Shown here in pieces: positions 45,734 to 54,210 of a stretch of DNA of 64,000 bases (the first letter of the stretch is position 1; every line of letters begins with the position of its first letter). The stretch is from a virus. The translations under genes and the position numbers were made by a program. Under the pieces are notes generated by a model, which worked only from the letters and a program-made list of their open reading frames with translations, ran no database searches and had not been told where the DNA came from. Where the stretch lies: the IMG/VR virus record IMGVR_UViG_3300045976_000096, positions 1 through 64,000 of that record, one strand, 5' to 3'.

Positions 45734-46744
45734 ATGAACGAAACCCTTATCCAGAAGATCAACAACCGCCGCCTCATCGAAGGTCCACAGGATCGCGCGA
45801 TGTGCATTTCGCCGCTCAAGCATCCGTGGGCAATGGAGGCGTTCAAGCGCTTTCGTCGCAACGATTGGTATCCAGAATCCATCGCGATGGGCGACGACGT
45901 CGCCTGCTACCGCAACCGCCTGGACGATGGCGAGCGCCGCATGTACGACAAGGCGCTGGCGTTCGTGTCGAACCTGGACGGCTTCCAGTTTGAGAACCTG
46001 ACCACCAATATCGGCGCCCACATCACCAGCCCGGAAGTGTCGATGGCGATTTCGCGCCAGGCTTACGAGGAAGCCAACCACGTCACCGCCTACCAGCTGA
46101 TGACCGAGGCGATTTCCGCGCGCCCGCTCGACATCTACGGCATGTACGAGAGCGACCCGATCCTGGCCGCCAAGAACAAGCTGATTCTGGACCAGAACGA
46201 CGAGCTGCGCGGCGGTTTCACGCCGGAGAAGTTCGCGCTGGCCATCGTCGGCAACGTCAACCTGGAAGGCATCTATTTCTACAGCGGCTTCTTCGGCTTC
46301 TATCTGCTGGCGCGCGCCGGCAAGATGCTCAAGAGCGCCGACCAGATCAAGTACATCAACCGCGACGAGGAAGCGCACCTTGGCTTCTTCATCGACATGT
46401 ACCACTGCCTGAAAGCCGAGCGCCCGGAAATCTTCACGCCGGCATTCTACGAGAAAGCGAAGAACATGATGCGCGCGGCGGTCGAACTGGAGAAAGCATG
46501 GGGTAAGCACATCATCAGCGGGGGCGTCCTGGGCGCGACCGACACCATCGTTGACCAGCGCATCGAGTGGCTCGCAAATACCCGCGCCGCGCGCCTGGGC
46601 TGGGAACCGCTGTATCCGGGCGTCGTCAACCCGACGCCGTGGGTCGAGAAGATTTCCGCCATCAACGGGGTGGAGACCAACTTCTTCGAGGGCAAGCCGA
46701 CCGACTACCAGGCGGGCGGAGCACTTGATTTCGACGACCTCTGA
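45734..46744 (+). CDS. nrdB: Ribonucleotide reductase small subunit, class Ia
   Basis: 336 residues. Diiron ligands are visible: Asp in SNLDGFQFEN, Glu and His in AYEEANH, Glu in VNLEG, and EEAH in NRDEEAHLGF. A Tyr lies four residues after the His (HVTAY), where the radical Tyr sits in class Ia enzymes. The C-terminus ends acidic (GGALDFDDL), as needed for docking to NrdA. No own promoter is seen between nrdA and nrdB, so expression relies on read-through. Confidence 0.93.
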   Translation: MNETLIQKINNRRLIEGPQDRAMCISPLKHPWAMEAFKRFRRNDWYPESIAMGDDVACYRNRLDDGERRMYDKALAFVSNLDGFQFENLTTNIGAHITSPEVSMAISRQAYEEANHVTAYQLMTEAISARPLDIYGMYESDPILAAKNKLILDQNDELRGGFTPEKFALAIVGNVNLEGIYFYSGFFGFYLLARAGKMLKSADQIKYINRDEEAHLGFFIDMYHCLKAERPEIFTPAFYEKAKNMMRAAVELEKAWGKHIISGGVLGATDTIVDQRIEWLANTRAARLGWEPLYPGVVNPTPWVEKISAINGVETNFFEGKPTDYQAGGALDFDDL

Positions 46745-46806
46745 TCCGCAGAGATAAGTCACAAGTGATCTATAATGTATAAGTCAGCAGGGCGCACCGC
46801 CCTGCA
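46745..46806 (+). promoter_or_regulatory. Class I operator-promoter plus leader hairpin
   Basis: Core 46757-46770 and TATAAT 46771-46776 lie in a 33-base exact repeat of the 42685 site. A second AGTCA half-site (46782-46786) follows, and then a hairpin GCAGGGC/GCCCTGC (46787-46805). Confidence 0.7.
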
Positions 46807-46823
46807 GTTACAGGAGCAGCAAA

Positions 46824-47126
46824 GTGGGTGAAGTCGTCAACATGTTCAAGGAGCGCGCCAAGCCGGCCGCACAACCAGCAGCGCAGGAGACGCCCAGGCG
46901 CCAGCCTGGCCCGACCCTGATCGCCAACGCCAGCATGCTGGGCGCCGCCGGCGGCGAAGGGCTGGAGCACCTGCGTCAGATGGAGGAACAGGGCGCGGCG
47001 GCACTGGTTTTGTCCGCTTTGCTGTTCTACGCCCATCAGGGCCAGGATCAGGGTCAGCGCGCGCGCCGCGCCGTGCTCGCGATGCAGGAAGTGATCAAGG
47101 GCGAGGTCAACCCACCCGAGGCATGA
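46824..47126 (+). CDS. Hypothetical protein, 100 residues
   Basis: GTG start behind AGGAGCAGC. N-terminal Ala/Pro-rich stretch, then a hydrophobic/helical part (QGAAALVLSALLFYAHQG) that is too short and mixed to be a sure membrane anchor. No family recognised. Confidence 0.5.
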   Translation: MGEVVNMFKERAKPAAQPAAQETPRRQPGPTLIANASMLGAAGGEGLEHLRQMEEQGAAALVLSALLFYAHQGQDQGQRARRAVLAMQEVIKGEVNPPEA

Positions 47127-47159
47127 CCTGTTTTATTAACTATACTGAAAGAGGGAAAC

Positions 47160-47585
47160 ATGAAGAAATCCTTGATGGCGGTCTCCGCGATGGTGTTGCT
47201 GGGCGTGGTGGCCTGCGGCGAGAAGAAGCCGGAGGTCAAGTTCGACACGCTGGAGGATGCGCGCGCCCAGGCCCGCGCCAACGCGCTGTGGAACGCCAAG
47301 ATGTACGTGGCTGAAAACCCGCGCTTCGACAATCACTCCGTTGTCTCGCATGGCGATTCGACCCAATCGCCGGATTGCCCGCAGGGTGACGGCTGGGCCA
47401 CCGTGTCGATCATGAAGGTCGACGGCAAGGTGATCGAGAAGTACGTTGCCAAGTGCTCGACCGTCTCCGGCACCGTGGGCTGCTATCTGGAGCAGGACTT
47501 CAAGAAGAAGCCCTACGCGAACGAGGAAGGCCAGTGCCAGCCGACCAGCAAAGTGCCATTTCCGATTCCCAAAATCGCAAAATGA
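47160..47585 (+). CDS. Predicted lipoprotein, 141 residues
   Basis: N-terminal signal MKKSLMAVSAMVLLGVVAC with a lipobox ending at Cys19, so the mature protein would be anchored by lipid. The mature part has four more Cys, perhaps disulfides (DCPQGDG, AKCSTVSGTVGC, GQCQPT). A phage lipoprotein in an early region may act at the host envelope, for example against superinfection; this is only a guess. Its stop overlaps the next ATG. Confidence 0.65.
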   Translation: MKKSLMAVSAMVLLGVVACGEKKPEVKFDTLEDARAQARANALWNAKMYVAENPRFDNHSVVSHGDSTQSPDCPQGDGWATVSIMKVDGKVIEKYVAKCSTVSGTVGCYLEQDFKKKPYANEEGQCQPTSKVPFPIPKIAK

Positions 47586-47686
47586 TCGCCTTCACCTTCA
47601 CCCAAGCCGCCGTGATCGCGGCGCTCCTGTACGCGGGAGCATTCACCCACGGCGCCTACAAAACCTACCGGAAATTCCGCAAGTGA
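47582..47686 (+). CDS. Small membrane peptide, 34 residues
   Basis: ATG overlaps the lipoprotein stop (ATGA) and its stop overlaps the ThyX GTG (GTGA). The peptide has one hydrophobic span (AAVIAALLYAGAF) followed by a basic end (YKTYRKFRK), consistent with an inner-membrane peptide. Exact fit between neighbours supports translation. Confidence 0.5.
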   Translation: MIAFTFTQAAVIAALLYAGAFTHGAYKTYRKFRK

Positions 47687-48531
47687 CCATCGAAGCCAAA
47701 ATCGTCGAGCACAGCATTGCCGACCACGGCAAGAAGCTCGCCACGTTTCAACTGCGTTACCCGCGCTTCATCCACGCAGAACTGATGACCCATCGCGTGT
47801 TCAGCCGCAACGCCAGCAGCAGCCGCGCCATCCCGGTCGCCAAGCTGATCGCGGAAGTGCGCACCGCGCCGGCCATGCCGATCCACTGGGGCAAGAACCA
47901 ACCCGGCATGCAGGCTCGCGAAGAACTGACCGGCGATGAACTCAAGCTGGCGCAGTACCACTGGCGCCAGGCGGCGATCAACGCCGCAAATACGGCCGAA
48001 CATATGGCGAATGCTGGTGTGCACAAGCAAGTTGTCAATCGCATCCTGGAGCCGTTCCTGCATATCAGCGTAATCGTGACGGCGACCGAGTTCGCAAACT
48101 GGAACGAACTGCGCGCGCACCCGGACGCCCAGCCGGAGATTCACCAGCTGGCGCTCGTCATGCAGGAGGCGGAAGCGGCGTCGACGCCGGTCTACCGTCC
48201 GCGCAACCGCCTGCACGAAAGCGCCTGGCACCTGCCCTACGTGACCGAGCGCGAGCGCCAGGCCTACCACGACCAGCCGTTGTTCCTGGCCAAGCTGTCG
48301 GCGGCCCGGTGCGCCCGCGTGTCCTACCTCAACCACGACGGCAGCGCGCCGATCATCGAGAAGGACATCGCCCTGTACGAAGCGCTGGTCGGCGGCCGCC
48401 CGCTGCACGCCAGCCCGGTCGAACACCAAGGCTACCCGCTGCCGCTGGCGACGCAATCGTCGAAGAACTTCTTCGGCTGGCGCCAGCACCGCGAACTGGT
48501 CGAGCACGAGATTTATCACACCCACAACTAA
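47683..48531 (+). CDS. thyX: FAD-dependent thymidylate synthase
   Basis: 282 residues from GTG 47683. The ThyX signature appears as THRVFSRNASSSRAIP, a phage-type variant of RHRxxSxNxxSxR that binds FAD and dUMP. It makes dTMP from dUMP with methylene-tetrahydrofolate and FAD. It follows the ribonucleotide reductase genes, which supply the dUMP route. Confidence 0.85.
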   Translation: MTIEAKIVEHSIADHGKKLATFQLRYPRFIHAELMTHRVFSRNASSSRAIPVAKLIAEVRTAPAMPIHWGKNQPGMQAREELTGDELKLAQYHWRQAAINAANTAEHMANAGVHKQVVNRILEPFLHISVIVTATEFANWNELRAHPDAQPEIHQLALVMQEAEAASTPVYRPRNRLHESAWHLPYVTERERQAYHDQPLFLAKLSAARCARVSYLNHDGSAPIIEKDIALYEALVGGRPLHASPVEHQGYPLPLATQSSKNFFGWRQHRELVEHEIYHTHN

Positions 48532-48543
48532 GGAGAAGCACAG

Positions 48544-48801
48544 ATGTTCACTTTTGGCAAGAAAACCACCGCAACCGTCCTGGCGTCGTTCAACCAAACC
48601 CTGGCCGACCTGCAGCAGGTGGAGCAGGAGCACGCGATCGAAGCGGAAGCCAAGCGTGTCGAGGCTGACCAGGCGCTCGCCGCCTCGCTGGCCGCCGCCG
48701 AAGAAGCGAAGGCCGCACGTACCGTCGCCGGCCGCATCCAGGCCCTGCTGAACACCGAAGGCATCGCTGACGGCATCGGCGGCGCTGCTCCTGCCCTGTA
48801 A
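48544..48801 (+). CDS. Hypothetical coiled-coil protein, 85 residues
   Basis: ATG behind AAGGAGAAG. Almost entirely a Ala/Glu/Gln-rich heptad helix (LADLQQVEQEHAIEAEAKRV). No family recognised. Confidence 0.6.
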   Translation: MFTFGKKTTATVLASFNQTLADLQQVEQEHAIEAEAKRVEADQALAASLAAAEEAKAARTVAGRIQALLNTEGIADGIGGAAPAL

Positions 48802-48858
48802 GACAAACACCGACCGCGGCGCCGGGCGCCGCACCCACCACAATAACGAAAGCATCAC

Positions 48859-49512
48859 ATGGACTCGAACACCTATATCGCCAACGCCCTGCGCACCGAG
48901 AGCGTGCCGACGCAGCTGGACATCAATGAAGTGGCGCTGCACGCCATTCTCGAGCTGGCGATCGCCGCCGGCATCCTGGTCGACCAGGCCAAGCGCCGTC
49001 TGTACTACAACAGCGCCGCCAAGACCGTCCTGCTGGACAAGGACAAGATGCTGGGCGCGCTGGCCACGCTGCACGGCCTGTCAGGCTTCCTGGGTCACGC
49101 GCTGCAAAACGACGAGATGGACTTCGACACGCGCCTGGAGCCGCAAGCGCTGACCGCCATGACCGAGGGCATGAAGGAGGGCGGCAACTTCCAGCTGGCC
49201 AACCTGGACGTGCGCCTGACCCACGCGGCGCTCGGCTGCTTTACCGAATCGGGCGAACTGCTGGAAGCGATCAAGGCCCAGTACGAGACCGGCATCATCG
49301 ACCGCGTCAACTTCGGCGAGGAAATCGGCGGTGACATCTCCTGGTATCAAGCCATCGGCATCGACGCGGCCGGTCTTGACCTCGACGACCAGCGTGCCAA
49401 AAACATCGAGAAACTGCGCATCCGGTTCCCGGACAAGTTCAGCTCCGAGAACGCCATCACGCGCGACTTGACTGCGGAACGCGCAGCACTGGAAGGCAAA
49501 GCAAGCACTTAA
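48859..49512 (+). CDS. MazG-like NTP pyrophosphohydrolase
   Basis: 217 residues. The helical MazG-type site is seen as FTESGELLEAIKA and NFGEEIGGDISWY (acidic pairs that bind Mg), followed by KLRIRFPDKFSSENAITRDL, common in phage MazG-like proteins. Such enzymes hydrolyse (d)NTPs or alarmones; the phage target is not known. The N-terminal ~110 residues are an extra domain of unknown role. Confidence 0.7.
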   Translation: MDSNTYIANALRTESVPTQLDINEVALHAILELAIAAGILVDQAKRRLYYNSAAKTVLLDKDKMLGALATLHGLSGFLGHALQNDEMDFDTRLEPQALTAMTEGMKEGGNFQLANLDVRLTHAALGCFTESGELLEAIKAQYETGIIDRVNFGEEIGGDISWYQAIGIDAAGLDLDDQRAKNIEKLRIRFPDKFSSENAITRDLTAERAALEGKAST

Positions 49513-49530
49513 CATTGAAGAAAGATAATT

Positions 49531-49830
49531 ATGGCAAAGAAGAAATTCCCAATCACGATGTTCCAGGTCACGCCCAGCATGAACATCAAGGAAGTCGTCC
49601 TGACCGGCAAGGCTATGCGCTCCGGCTGGGGTGGCACCTACGAAATGACCGGCTATGCGAAGGATGAAAAGGGACGCGAACATTATGTCGCCTCCCTGTT
49701 CGACAGCCGTGCCGCCGCGCTGGAAGCTGCCGAGCGTGCAGTCGTCGATCAGGAAGCGCGCCACAAGAAGGCGGGCGAGAACATCGCCAAGCGGCGCGCC
49801 AACCTGGAAAAGGCGAAAGGAGCCGCATAG
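49531..49830 (+). CDS. Hypothetical basic protein, 99 residues
   Basis: Starts MAKKKFPITMFQ. An N-terminal beta part (VVLTGKAMRSGWGGTYEMTG) and a C-terminal Lys/Arg-rich helix (RRANLEKAKGAA). No family recognised; may bind nucleic acid from its charge. Confidence 0.55.
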   Translation: MAKKKFPITMFQVTPSMNIKEVVLTGKAMRSGWGGTYEMTGYAKDEKGREHYVASLFDSRAAALEAAERAVVDQEARHKKAGENIAKRRANLEKAKGAA

Positions 49831-49831
49831 C

Positions 49832-50467
49832 ATGATTGGCATTGTCGGCCCGCATCGATGTGGGAAATCAACACTGGCAAGGGCGTACGCGGACAAGAAC
49901 GGCGCGACCTTCGTCGAGACTTCGGTCTCGGCGATGTTCAAGGATATGGGCTACAGCCCGTCCGGCACCTTCGACTTCGCGACGCGCCTGACCATCCAGG
50001 AGGAGATCCTCAAACGCATCGACGTGGTCTACGCCGGCGTCAAGCCGGGCAGCTTTGCGATTACCGATCGCACGCCGCTGGACCTTCTTGGCTACACGAT
50101 GGCCGAGGCGGCGGGCGACGCGGTGCCGGCCGCCCTGCAGGACCGCTTCGAGCAGTACGTCACCGACTGCTTCGATGTCCTGAACAAGCGCTTCTCGATG
50201 GTGGTCCTGGTCCAGCCCGGCATCCCGCTGGTCGAAGCCGAGGGCAAGGCGGCGCTGAACCGCGCCTACATCGAGCACCTGTCGGCGATCATGTTCGGCC
50301 TGATGATGGGTGAACGTACGAAGTGCGCGCGCTTCTACATCCGGCGCCTGATGCTGGACCTGGACGAGCGCGTCGCGGCGCTGGAGTCGGCCGCGATGAC
50401 GACCGAGCATCAGGTGCACCAGGAAATCAAGACCTACATCAACGCCACCGGCGGGCGGCTGCAGTAG
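49832..50467 (+). CDS. P-loop kinase-like protein (deoxynucleoside or NMP kinase candidate)
   Basis: 211 residues. Starts directly with a P-loop MIGIVGPHRCGKSTLARAYAD. The segment AITDRTPLDLLGYTMAEA resembles the DR-x-x-x-D motif of deoxynucleoside kinases and NadR-like kinases. The C-terminal part is helical. It lies in the nucleotide-metabolism run, so a dNMP/deoxynucleoside kinase role fits, but substrate residues were not identified. Confidence 0.65.
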   Translation: MIGIVGPHRCGKSTLARAYADKNGATFVETSVSAMFKDMGYSPSGTFDFATRLTIQEEILKRIDVVYAGVKPGSFAITDRTPLDLLGYTMAEAAGDAVPAALQDRFEQYVTDCFDVLNKRFSMVVLVQPGIPLVEAEGKAALNRAYIEHLSAIMFGLMMGERTKCARFYIRRLMLDLDERVAALESAAMTTEHQVHQEIKTYINATGGRLQ

Positions 50468-50473
50468 AGGCAT

Positions 50474-50530
50474 GACGTCAGGCTAAGTCACCCATGACTT
50501 GTAAGTCCTGACGTTCTTATTCATACTGTG
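50474..50530 (+). promoter_or_regulatory. Class II operator-promoter
   Basis: Core AGTCA-CCCA-TGACT at 50486-50499 abuts TTGTAA (50499-50504); CATACT (50522-50527) follows after 17 bases. ACGTCAGG (50475-50482) and CCTGACGT (50507-50514) are complementary arms. Confidence 0.65.
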
Positions 50531-50532
50531 TA

Positions 50533-50549
50533 TGTCGCGATGTGCGACA
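50533..50549 (+). promoter_or_regulatory. 5' leader stem-loop, 17-bp repeat
   Basis: TGTCGC-GATGT-GCGACA, five bases after the -10 box. An identical copy with the same spacing to CATACT is at 63739-63755. Confidence 0.6.
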
Positions 50550-50569
50550 GACATTTAGAGAGACGCTCG

Positions 50570-51349
50570 ATGAGCCAAATGAAAACCCAAATCCTGACCG
50601 TCACCAAAGAGCTGGCGGATAAAATGCTCGAGTCCAACACCACGAACCGCGAAGTACGCCCGGCCAACGTGGAGAAGTACGTCAAGATCCTCAAGGCGGG
50701 CGAGTGGAAGCTGACCCATCAGGGAATCGCCTTCGACACCGACGGCAAGCTGGTCGACGGCCAGCACCGCTTGATGGCAATCTCGCAGACCGGCATCGAG
50801 GCGACGATGATGGTCACGCACGGCGTCGACCCGGAGACCTTCATGGTGCTCGATCAGGGCGCGCGCCGTAACGCCGCCGACATTCTGCACCTGAACCCGC
50901 GTGTCGCCGAAGTGATCAACCTGGCGGCGCGCGTGCTGACGCATGAGCAGTCGCCTTCGCCCGCGAGCCTCAAGAAGATGGAAGCGGCGATTCGTCCGAT
51001 CGTCGAGCGATTGATGGCGAAATGCAACCTGAACGCCATCTTCTTCTCGTCGGCGGCCATGAAGCTGGGCGCCGTTTCGCGCGTCCTGCTGGGCGAGGAC
51101 GAGGATTACGTCTTCAACCTGTACGCACAGCTGTGCCGCAGCGAGGTGGACCAGCTGCCGCCGGTGGCCGCCGCGTTGGTCAAGGCGCATCTGCAGGGCC
51201 GCACCAGCGCCGTCAACAAGAATCAGACGATGGCCCAGGCGCTCTACGTGTTCACCCGCAGCAACGCCAATTTCAAACAGCTGCGCATCGACACGGCCGG
51301 CGCCGGCGATGTGATCCGCTTTGCGATCGCTACCGTGTACGGCCGCTAA
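50570..51349 (+). CDS. ParB/sulfiredoxin-like domain protein
   Basis: 259 residues from ATG 50570. Shows VEKYVKILKAGEWKLTHQG, then LVDGQHRLMAISQTG, the GxHR-type motif of ParB/Srx-like nucleotide-hydrolysing domains, followed by VLDQGARRNAADIL. The C-terminal half is helical. In phages such proteins are frequent but their role (DNA binding, nuclease or ATPase) varies. Driven by a class II operator-promoter with a leader stem-loop. Confidence 0.7.
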   Translation: MSQMKTQILTVTKELADKMLESNTTNREVRPANVEKYVKILKAGEWKLTHQGIAFDTDGKLVDGQHRLMAISQTGIEATMMVTHGVDPETFMVLDQGARRNAADILHLNPRVAEVINLAARVLTHEQSPSPASLKKMEAAIRPIVERLMAKCNLNAIFFSSAAMKLGAVSRVLLGEDEDYVFNLYAQLCRSEVDQLPPVAAALVKAHLQGRTSAVNKNQTMAQALYVFTRSNANFKQLRIDTAGAGDVIRFAIATVYGR

Positions 51350-51356
51350 TGTTGCC

Positions 51357-51410
51357 TGGAGCGATCAGTCAGTTATGACTTGTCGCTCCTGATTCGCACC
51401 TGTAAGATGG
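51357..51410 (+). promoter_or_regulatory. Class II operator-promoter
   Basis: Core AGTCA-GTTA-TGACT at 51367-51380 abuts TTGTCG (51380-51385); TAAGAT (51403-51408) follows after 17 bases. GGAGCGA (51358-51364) and TCGCTCC (51383-51389) form complementary arms. Confidence 0.7.
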
Positions 51411-51427
51411 TGCTTGTTACAACTACG

Positions 51428-51441
51428 CGCATGTGCGCAGG
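51428..51441 (+). promoter_or_regulatory. 5' leader stem-loop
   Basis: GCGC-ATGT-GCGC, placed just before the ribosome site AGGGATG. It shares the ATGTGCG segment with the leader repeats at 50533 and 63739. Confidence 0.45.
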
Positions 51442-51449
51442 GATGATCA

Positions 51450-51872
51450 ATGAGCGCCGTACCCGATCTTCGCGAGGAACTCGACCGTAAGTCGATGGAG
51501 ACCATCGAATTCCTGTACACCGGACTGGACAATGGCAAGCTGACGCTGCCCCAGTTCTCGACCGGCCTGGACACCCTGTTCATGGCGGTTGCCGGTCTTG
51601 TCGACAAGGAAATTGTCGACTTCGTCAGCAACGGCAGCCTGATCGTTGCCAACGCCCCGGACCAGTTCTGCGCCAAGCGCGCGTTCCTGAACCCGGTCCA
51701 GACCGTCGCGCTGTGCCGCAAGCTGGGCGGCGACACCTTTACCGTGGACGTCTATCAGGGCGGCCACCTCGTCAAGCAGGAGCGCAAGGAATACCTGCTG
51801 GCCAAGCAGGCGACTGACGCCATGAACACCCTTGCCGGCCGATTGCTGGCGGCGGGCTATATCGAAATTTAA
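51450..51872 (+). CDS. Hypothetical protein, 140 residues
   Basis: Helical N-terminal half (SMETIEFLYTGLDNGKLTLP, FMAVAGLVDKEIVDFVS) and a C-terminal alpha-beta part (FTVDVYQGGHLVKQERKEY). No family recognised. Confidence 0.6.
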   Translation: MSAVPDLREELDRKSMETIEFLYTGLDNGKLTLPQFSTGLDTLFMAVAGLVDKEIVDFVSNGSLIVANAPDQFCAKRAFLNPVQTVALCRKLGGDTFTVDVYQGGHLVKQERKEYLLAKQATDAMNTLAGRLLAAGYIEI

Positions 51873-51884
51873 TCAGGAGGAAAT

Positions 51885-52706
51885 ATGGCAAATAACAAGA
51901 ATGCCGCCCACCCTATCGGACAGGTATCGCCCGCTATCGAACAGGCTGCGCCGGCCGGCTGGGCGAGCCGTCGAGTAGACAATGGCGAGTTCGGCAGTTG
52001 GCTGCACGCATCGAAGGAAGCCGCCGAGCGACACAGCGCGAACAACGGGCCAGCGGCACCGAAGTATGAACACGTTCCCGTCTACGCCGCCCCTGCCGCT
52101 GTCTCGCCTGCCGACGCGACGGGGAAAGCTACCGACCTGACTGACGCCGAGTTCCTGTCGAAGCGCCTCGCCCGCGTGGCAAGGGCGGCTGGCGTCAAGA
52201 TACCCGAAGGCCCGCACGAGTTCATCGCTGGGGTGGCTGGGACGATTCTGGGCGAAATCGCGCGCAAGCTCGAATCCGCAACGGGGAAAGCCGACGATGC
52301 CAGTGCGGGCGGCGCGGAGCCTGAAGGTTGGCGTGAGTTCATCGAGAACATCGCAACGCCGTATAGCGAGCCAGTAAACAGCATGGTTGCCTATCGTGAC
52401 CTGGCATCCCGACAGGAACACATGCGCGATTTACGGGCCGCTGCCGCCGCACTGCTGACCAGCCACTCCCCCGCCACCAGCGCGTCTGCCGCGATGGACG
52501 CGACGCACGAGGCAATCCAGCGCGCGTGCCGTGATCTGCCCGACGACTACGAAATCTCCATTGAGCTTGAACGCGGCTCGGGGTGCGTCATGTGGCACGA
52601 ACGCGGCGGCGACTGGAATGCAATCGAGGGCGAAGGCTACCTCTGCGACGACATCCACAAGGCCATCGATTCGGCAATGGCGGCAAGCCGCAAGGGCACC
52701 AAATAA
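51885..52706 (+). CDS. Hypothetical protein, 273 residues
   Basis: ATG behind CAGGAGG. An N-terminal flexible part, LTDAEFLSKRLARVARAAGVKIP in the middle, and a C-terminal DLPDDYEISIELERGSGCVMWHE. The arrangement resembles mosaic ead/Ea22-like accessory proteins made of shuffled modules. Codon use is less biased than in neighbours in the first two thirds. Function unknown. Confidence 0.55.
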   Translation: MANNKNAAHPIGQVSPAIEQAAPAGWASRRVDNGEFGSWLHASKEAAERHSANNGPAAPKYEHVPVYAAPAAVSPADATGKATDLTDAEFLSKRLARVARAAGVKIPEGPHEFIAGVAGTILGEIARKLESATGKADDASAGGAEPEGWREFIENIATPYSEPVNSMVAYRDLASRQEHMRDLRAAAAALLTSHSPATSASAAMDATHEAIQRACRDLPDDYEISIELERGSGCVMWHERGGDWNAIEGEGYLCDDIHKAIDSAMAASRKGTK

Positions 52707-52730
52707 TTTTATTTAACCAAGGAGGAAAAC

Positions 52731-52973
52731 ATGAGCATCAGCAAAGACTTGAGCGTTGCCGTATTTGGCCGCGCCGGCACCGGCAAGAGCACGGTCGCCA
52801 TCATCATCGCCGACGCCCTGAAGGCGGCCGGCATCAACGTTACCGTGCGCGACGAGGACACGCATCCCGAGGCGCTGGTGAACAATCAGGAATCGCGCCT
52901 GACGGTGTTGAAGGACCGCCTGAACGGCGACACCGTCGAAATCATGCAGGTTCAGCTGCCGCGGAGGACTTGA
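52731..52973 (+). CDS. Small P-loop protein, 80 residues
   Basis: Starts MSISKDLSVAVFGRAGTGKSTVAIIIADAL, a complete Walker A directly after the first strand. At 80 residues it is far too short for a full NTPase and has no Walker B, so it may be a truncated kinase/ATPase or a nucleotide-binding accessory. Ribosome site AAGGAGG. Confidence 0.55.
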   Translation: MSISKDLSVAVFGRAGTGKSTVAIIIADALKAAGINVTVRDEDTHPEALVNNQESRLTVLKDRLNGDTVEIMQVQLPRRT

Positions 52974-52974
52974 C

Positions 52975-53586
52975 ATGCCGACCGGATACACGCACGCGCT
53001 GACCGAGCGCGACCTGAGCTTCCAGGAATACGCACTGACCTGCGCGCGCGCCTTTGGCGCCTTCGTTCATATGCGCGACGAGCCGCTCGGCGCGCCGCTG
53101 CGCCCAGACACCGTCACGTCATACTACGACGACAAGCTGACCGAAGCCAAAGCCGACCTGGACAAGTTCCAGCACATGTCGCTGGAAGATGCGCGCGTCC
53201 TGTACAACGCCGAACGTGCCGAACGGCGCACGCGTGCCGAGCAGCGCATCGAGGAAATGAAGGTGATCGAGGCGCGCTATCGCGCGCTCAAGGAAAAGAT
53301 CGACGCCTGGGCGCCGCCGACACCGGAACACCAGAGCCTCAAGCGCTTCATGCTGGAGCAGTTGATGGTATCGGCCAGCGATTACGACTCGTCCTATTAC
53401 GCGGAAGACGCCGCCCTGGCGCCGACCGTGACCGACGCCGAAGCGAGCGAATGGGTGCAGGAAAAGATCCGGGCCGCCATCAAGCAGATTGGCTACTGCA
53501 GCGACCAGCGTCGCAAGGAGCAGGAGCGCGTCGACCAGCGCAACGAATGGGCGCGCCAACTGCAGGAGTCGTTGAAAGATGGATAA
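52975..53586 (+). CDS. Hypothetical helical protein, 203 residues
   Basis: Long helices, including LYNAERAERRTRAEQRIEEM and QRRKEQERVDQRNEWARQLQ, predict coiled coils. N-terminal part LTERDLSFQEYALTCARAFGA. No function recognised. Overlaps the next gene by 8 bases. Confidence 0.55.
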   Translation: MPTGYTHALTERDLSFQEYALTCARAFGAFVHMRDEPLGAPLRPDTVTSYYDDKLTEAKADLDKFQHMSLEDARVLYNAERAERRTRAEQRIEEMKVIEARYRALKEKIDAWAPPTPEHQSLKRFMLEQLMVSASDYDSSYYAEDAALAPTVTDAEASEWVQEKIRAAIKQIGYCSDQRRKEQERVDQRNEWARQLQESLKDG

Positions 53587-54130
53587 AAAGGTTGAGCTGA
53601 AGGATTTCGTCGGCAAGGAGTTCGACCTGACGGCGGTCTCCACCGCCGAGGTCGTCGCCAACGATAAATATGGCGACTTCGCAAACGCCAGCACCATCAC
53701 CTTCACGCTCGATGGCGTGACGTATCAGGCGGTGGAAGACCCGAGCGACGGCTACCGGTCCTCGCTTCGGGAAATCTTCATCTGCGACACGGAACCGGCA
53801 AACCGGTTTCCAGCCCAGCGCGTGAAGGCGACGTGGAAGGAGCCGGGTTCTTACGACAACGACACGGTCGAATTCCGTTCGGTCGCCTCGGACCTGATCG
53901 TGATGGAAGTCGGCACCGACCATGTGAATGACTATTATCCATGCTTCGTCAGCAATTTCGAGCCGAAGAACATGGACATCAACCGCACGGACGACATCCG
54001 GCAGAAGATCGCGATGGAGGAAGCCAAGCGACTCGAGGACGAACGGCATGCCCAAGATGTGCGGGACAAGCTGAACGCCAAAGCAAAGCTGGACGCGCAG
54101 CGCGACGACGCAGGCTGGGGCACCTTTTGA
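53579..54130 (+). CDS. Hypothetical protein, 183 residues
   Basis: A beta-rich core (ASTITFTLDGVTYQAVEDPSDGYRSS, then VNDYYPCFVSNFEP) and a C-terminal charged helix (MEEAKRLEDERHAQDVRDK). The pattern DGVTY-x5-DPSDGYRS recalls small phage proteins of unknown role. Ends at a strong terminator. Confidence 0.55.
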   Translation: MDKKVELKDFVGKEFDLTAVSTAEVVANDKYGDFANASTITFTLDGVTYQAVEDPSDGYRSSLREIFICDTEPANRFPAQRVKATWKEPGSYDNDTVEFRSVASDLIVMEVGTDHVNDYYPCFVSNFEPKNMDINRTDDIRQKIAMEEAKRLEDERHAQDVRDKLNAKAKLDAQRDDAGWGTF

Positions 54131-54136
54131 CTTATC

Positions 54137-54160
54137 AGCCGGGCTGAACGCCCGGTTTTT
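54137..54160 (+). terminator. Intrinsic terminator
   Basis: CCGGGC and GCCCGG form a 6-bp stem (54139-54144 and 54150-54155) with a T run. It is followed after five bases by a promoter. Confidence 0.85.
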
Positions 54161-54162
54161 GC

Positions 54163-54200
54163 TCTATAATGTGTAAGTCAGCAATGACTTTTAATATAAA
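54163..54200 (+). promoter_or_regulatory. Class I operator with two possible -10 boxes
   Basis: Perfect core AGTCA-GCAA-TGACT at 54176-54189. TATAAT lies upstream (54165-54170) and TTTAAT downstream (54190-54195) at the usual class I distance. Confidence 0.65.
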
Positions 54201-54210
54201 CGAGGACAAC

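Noticed and set aside
43289-46762. Antisense open frame of 1,157 codons on the minus strand
   Set aside because: It lies exactly over nrdA and nrdB, which have clear motifs. Long antisense frames are expected from GC-biased third positions, and the translation is low-complexity with no motif.
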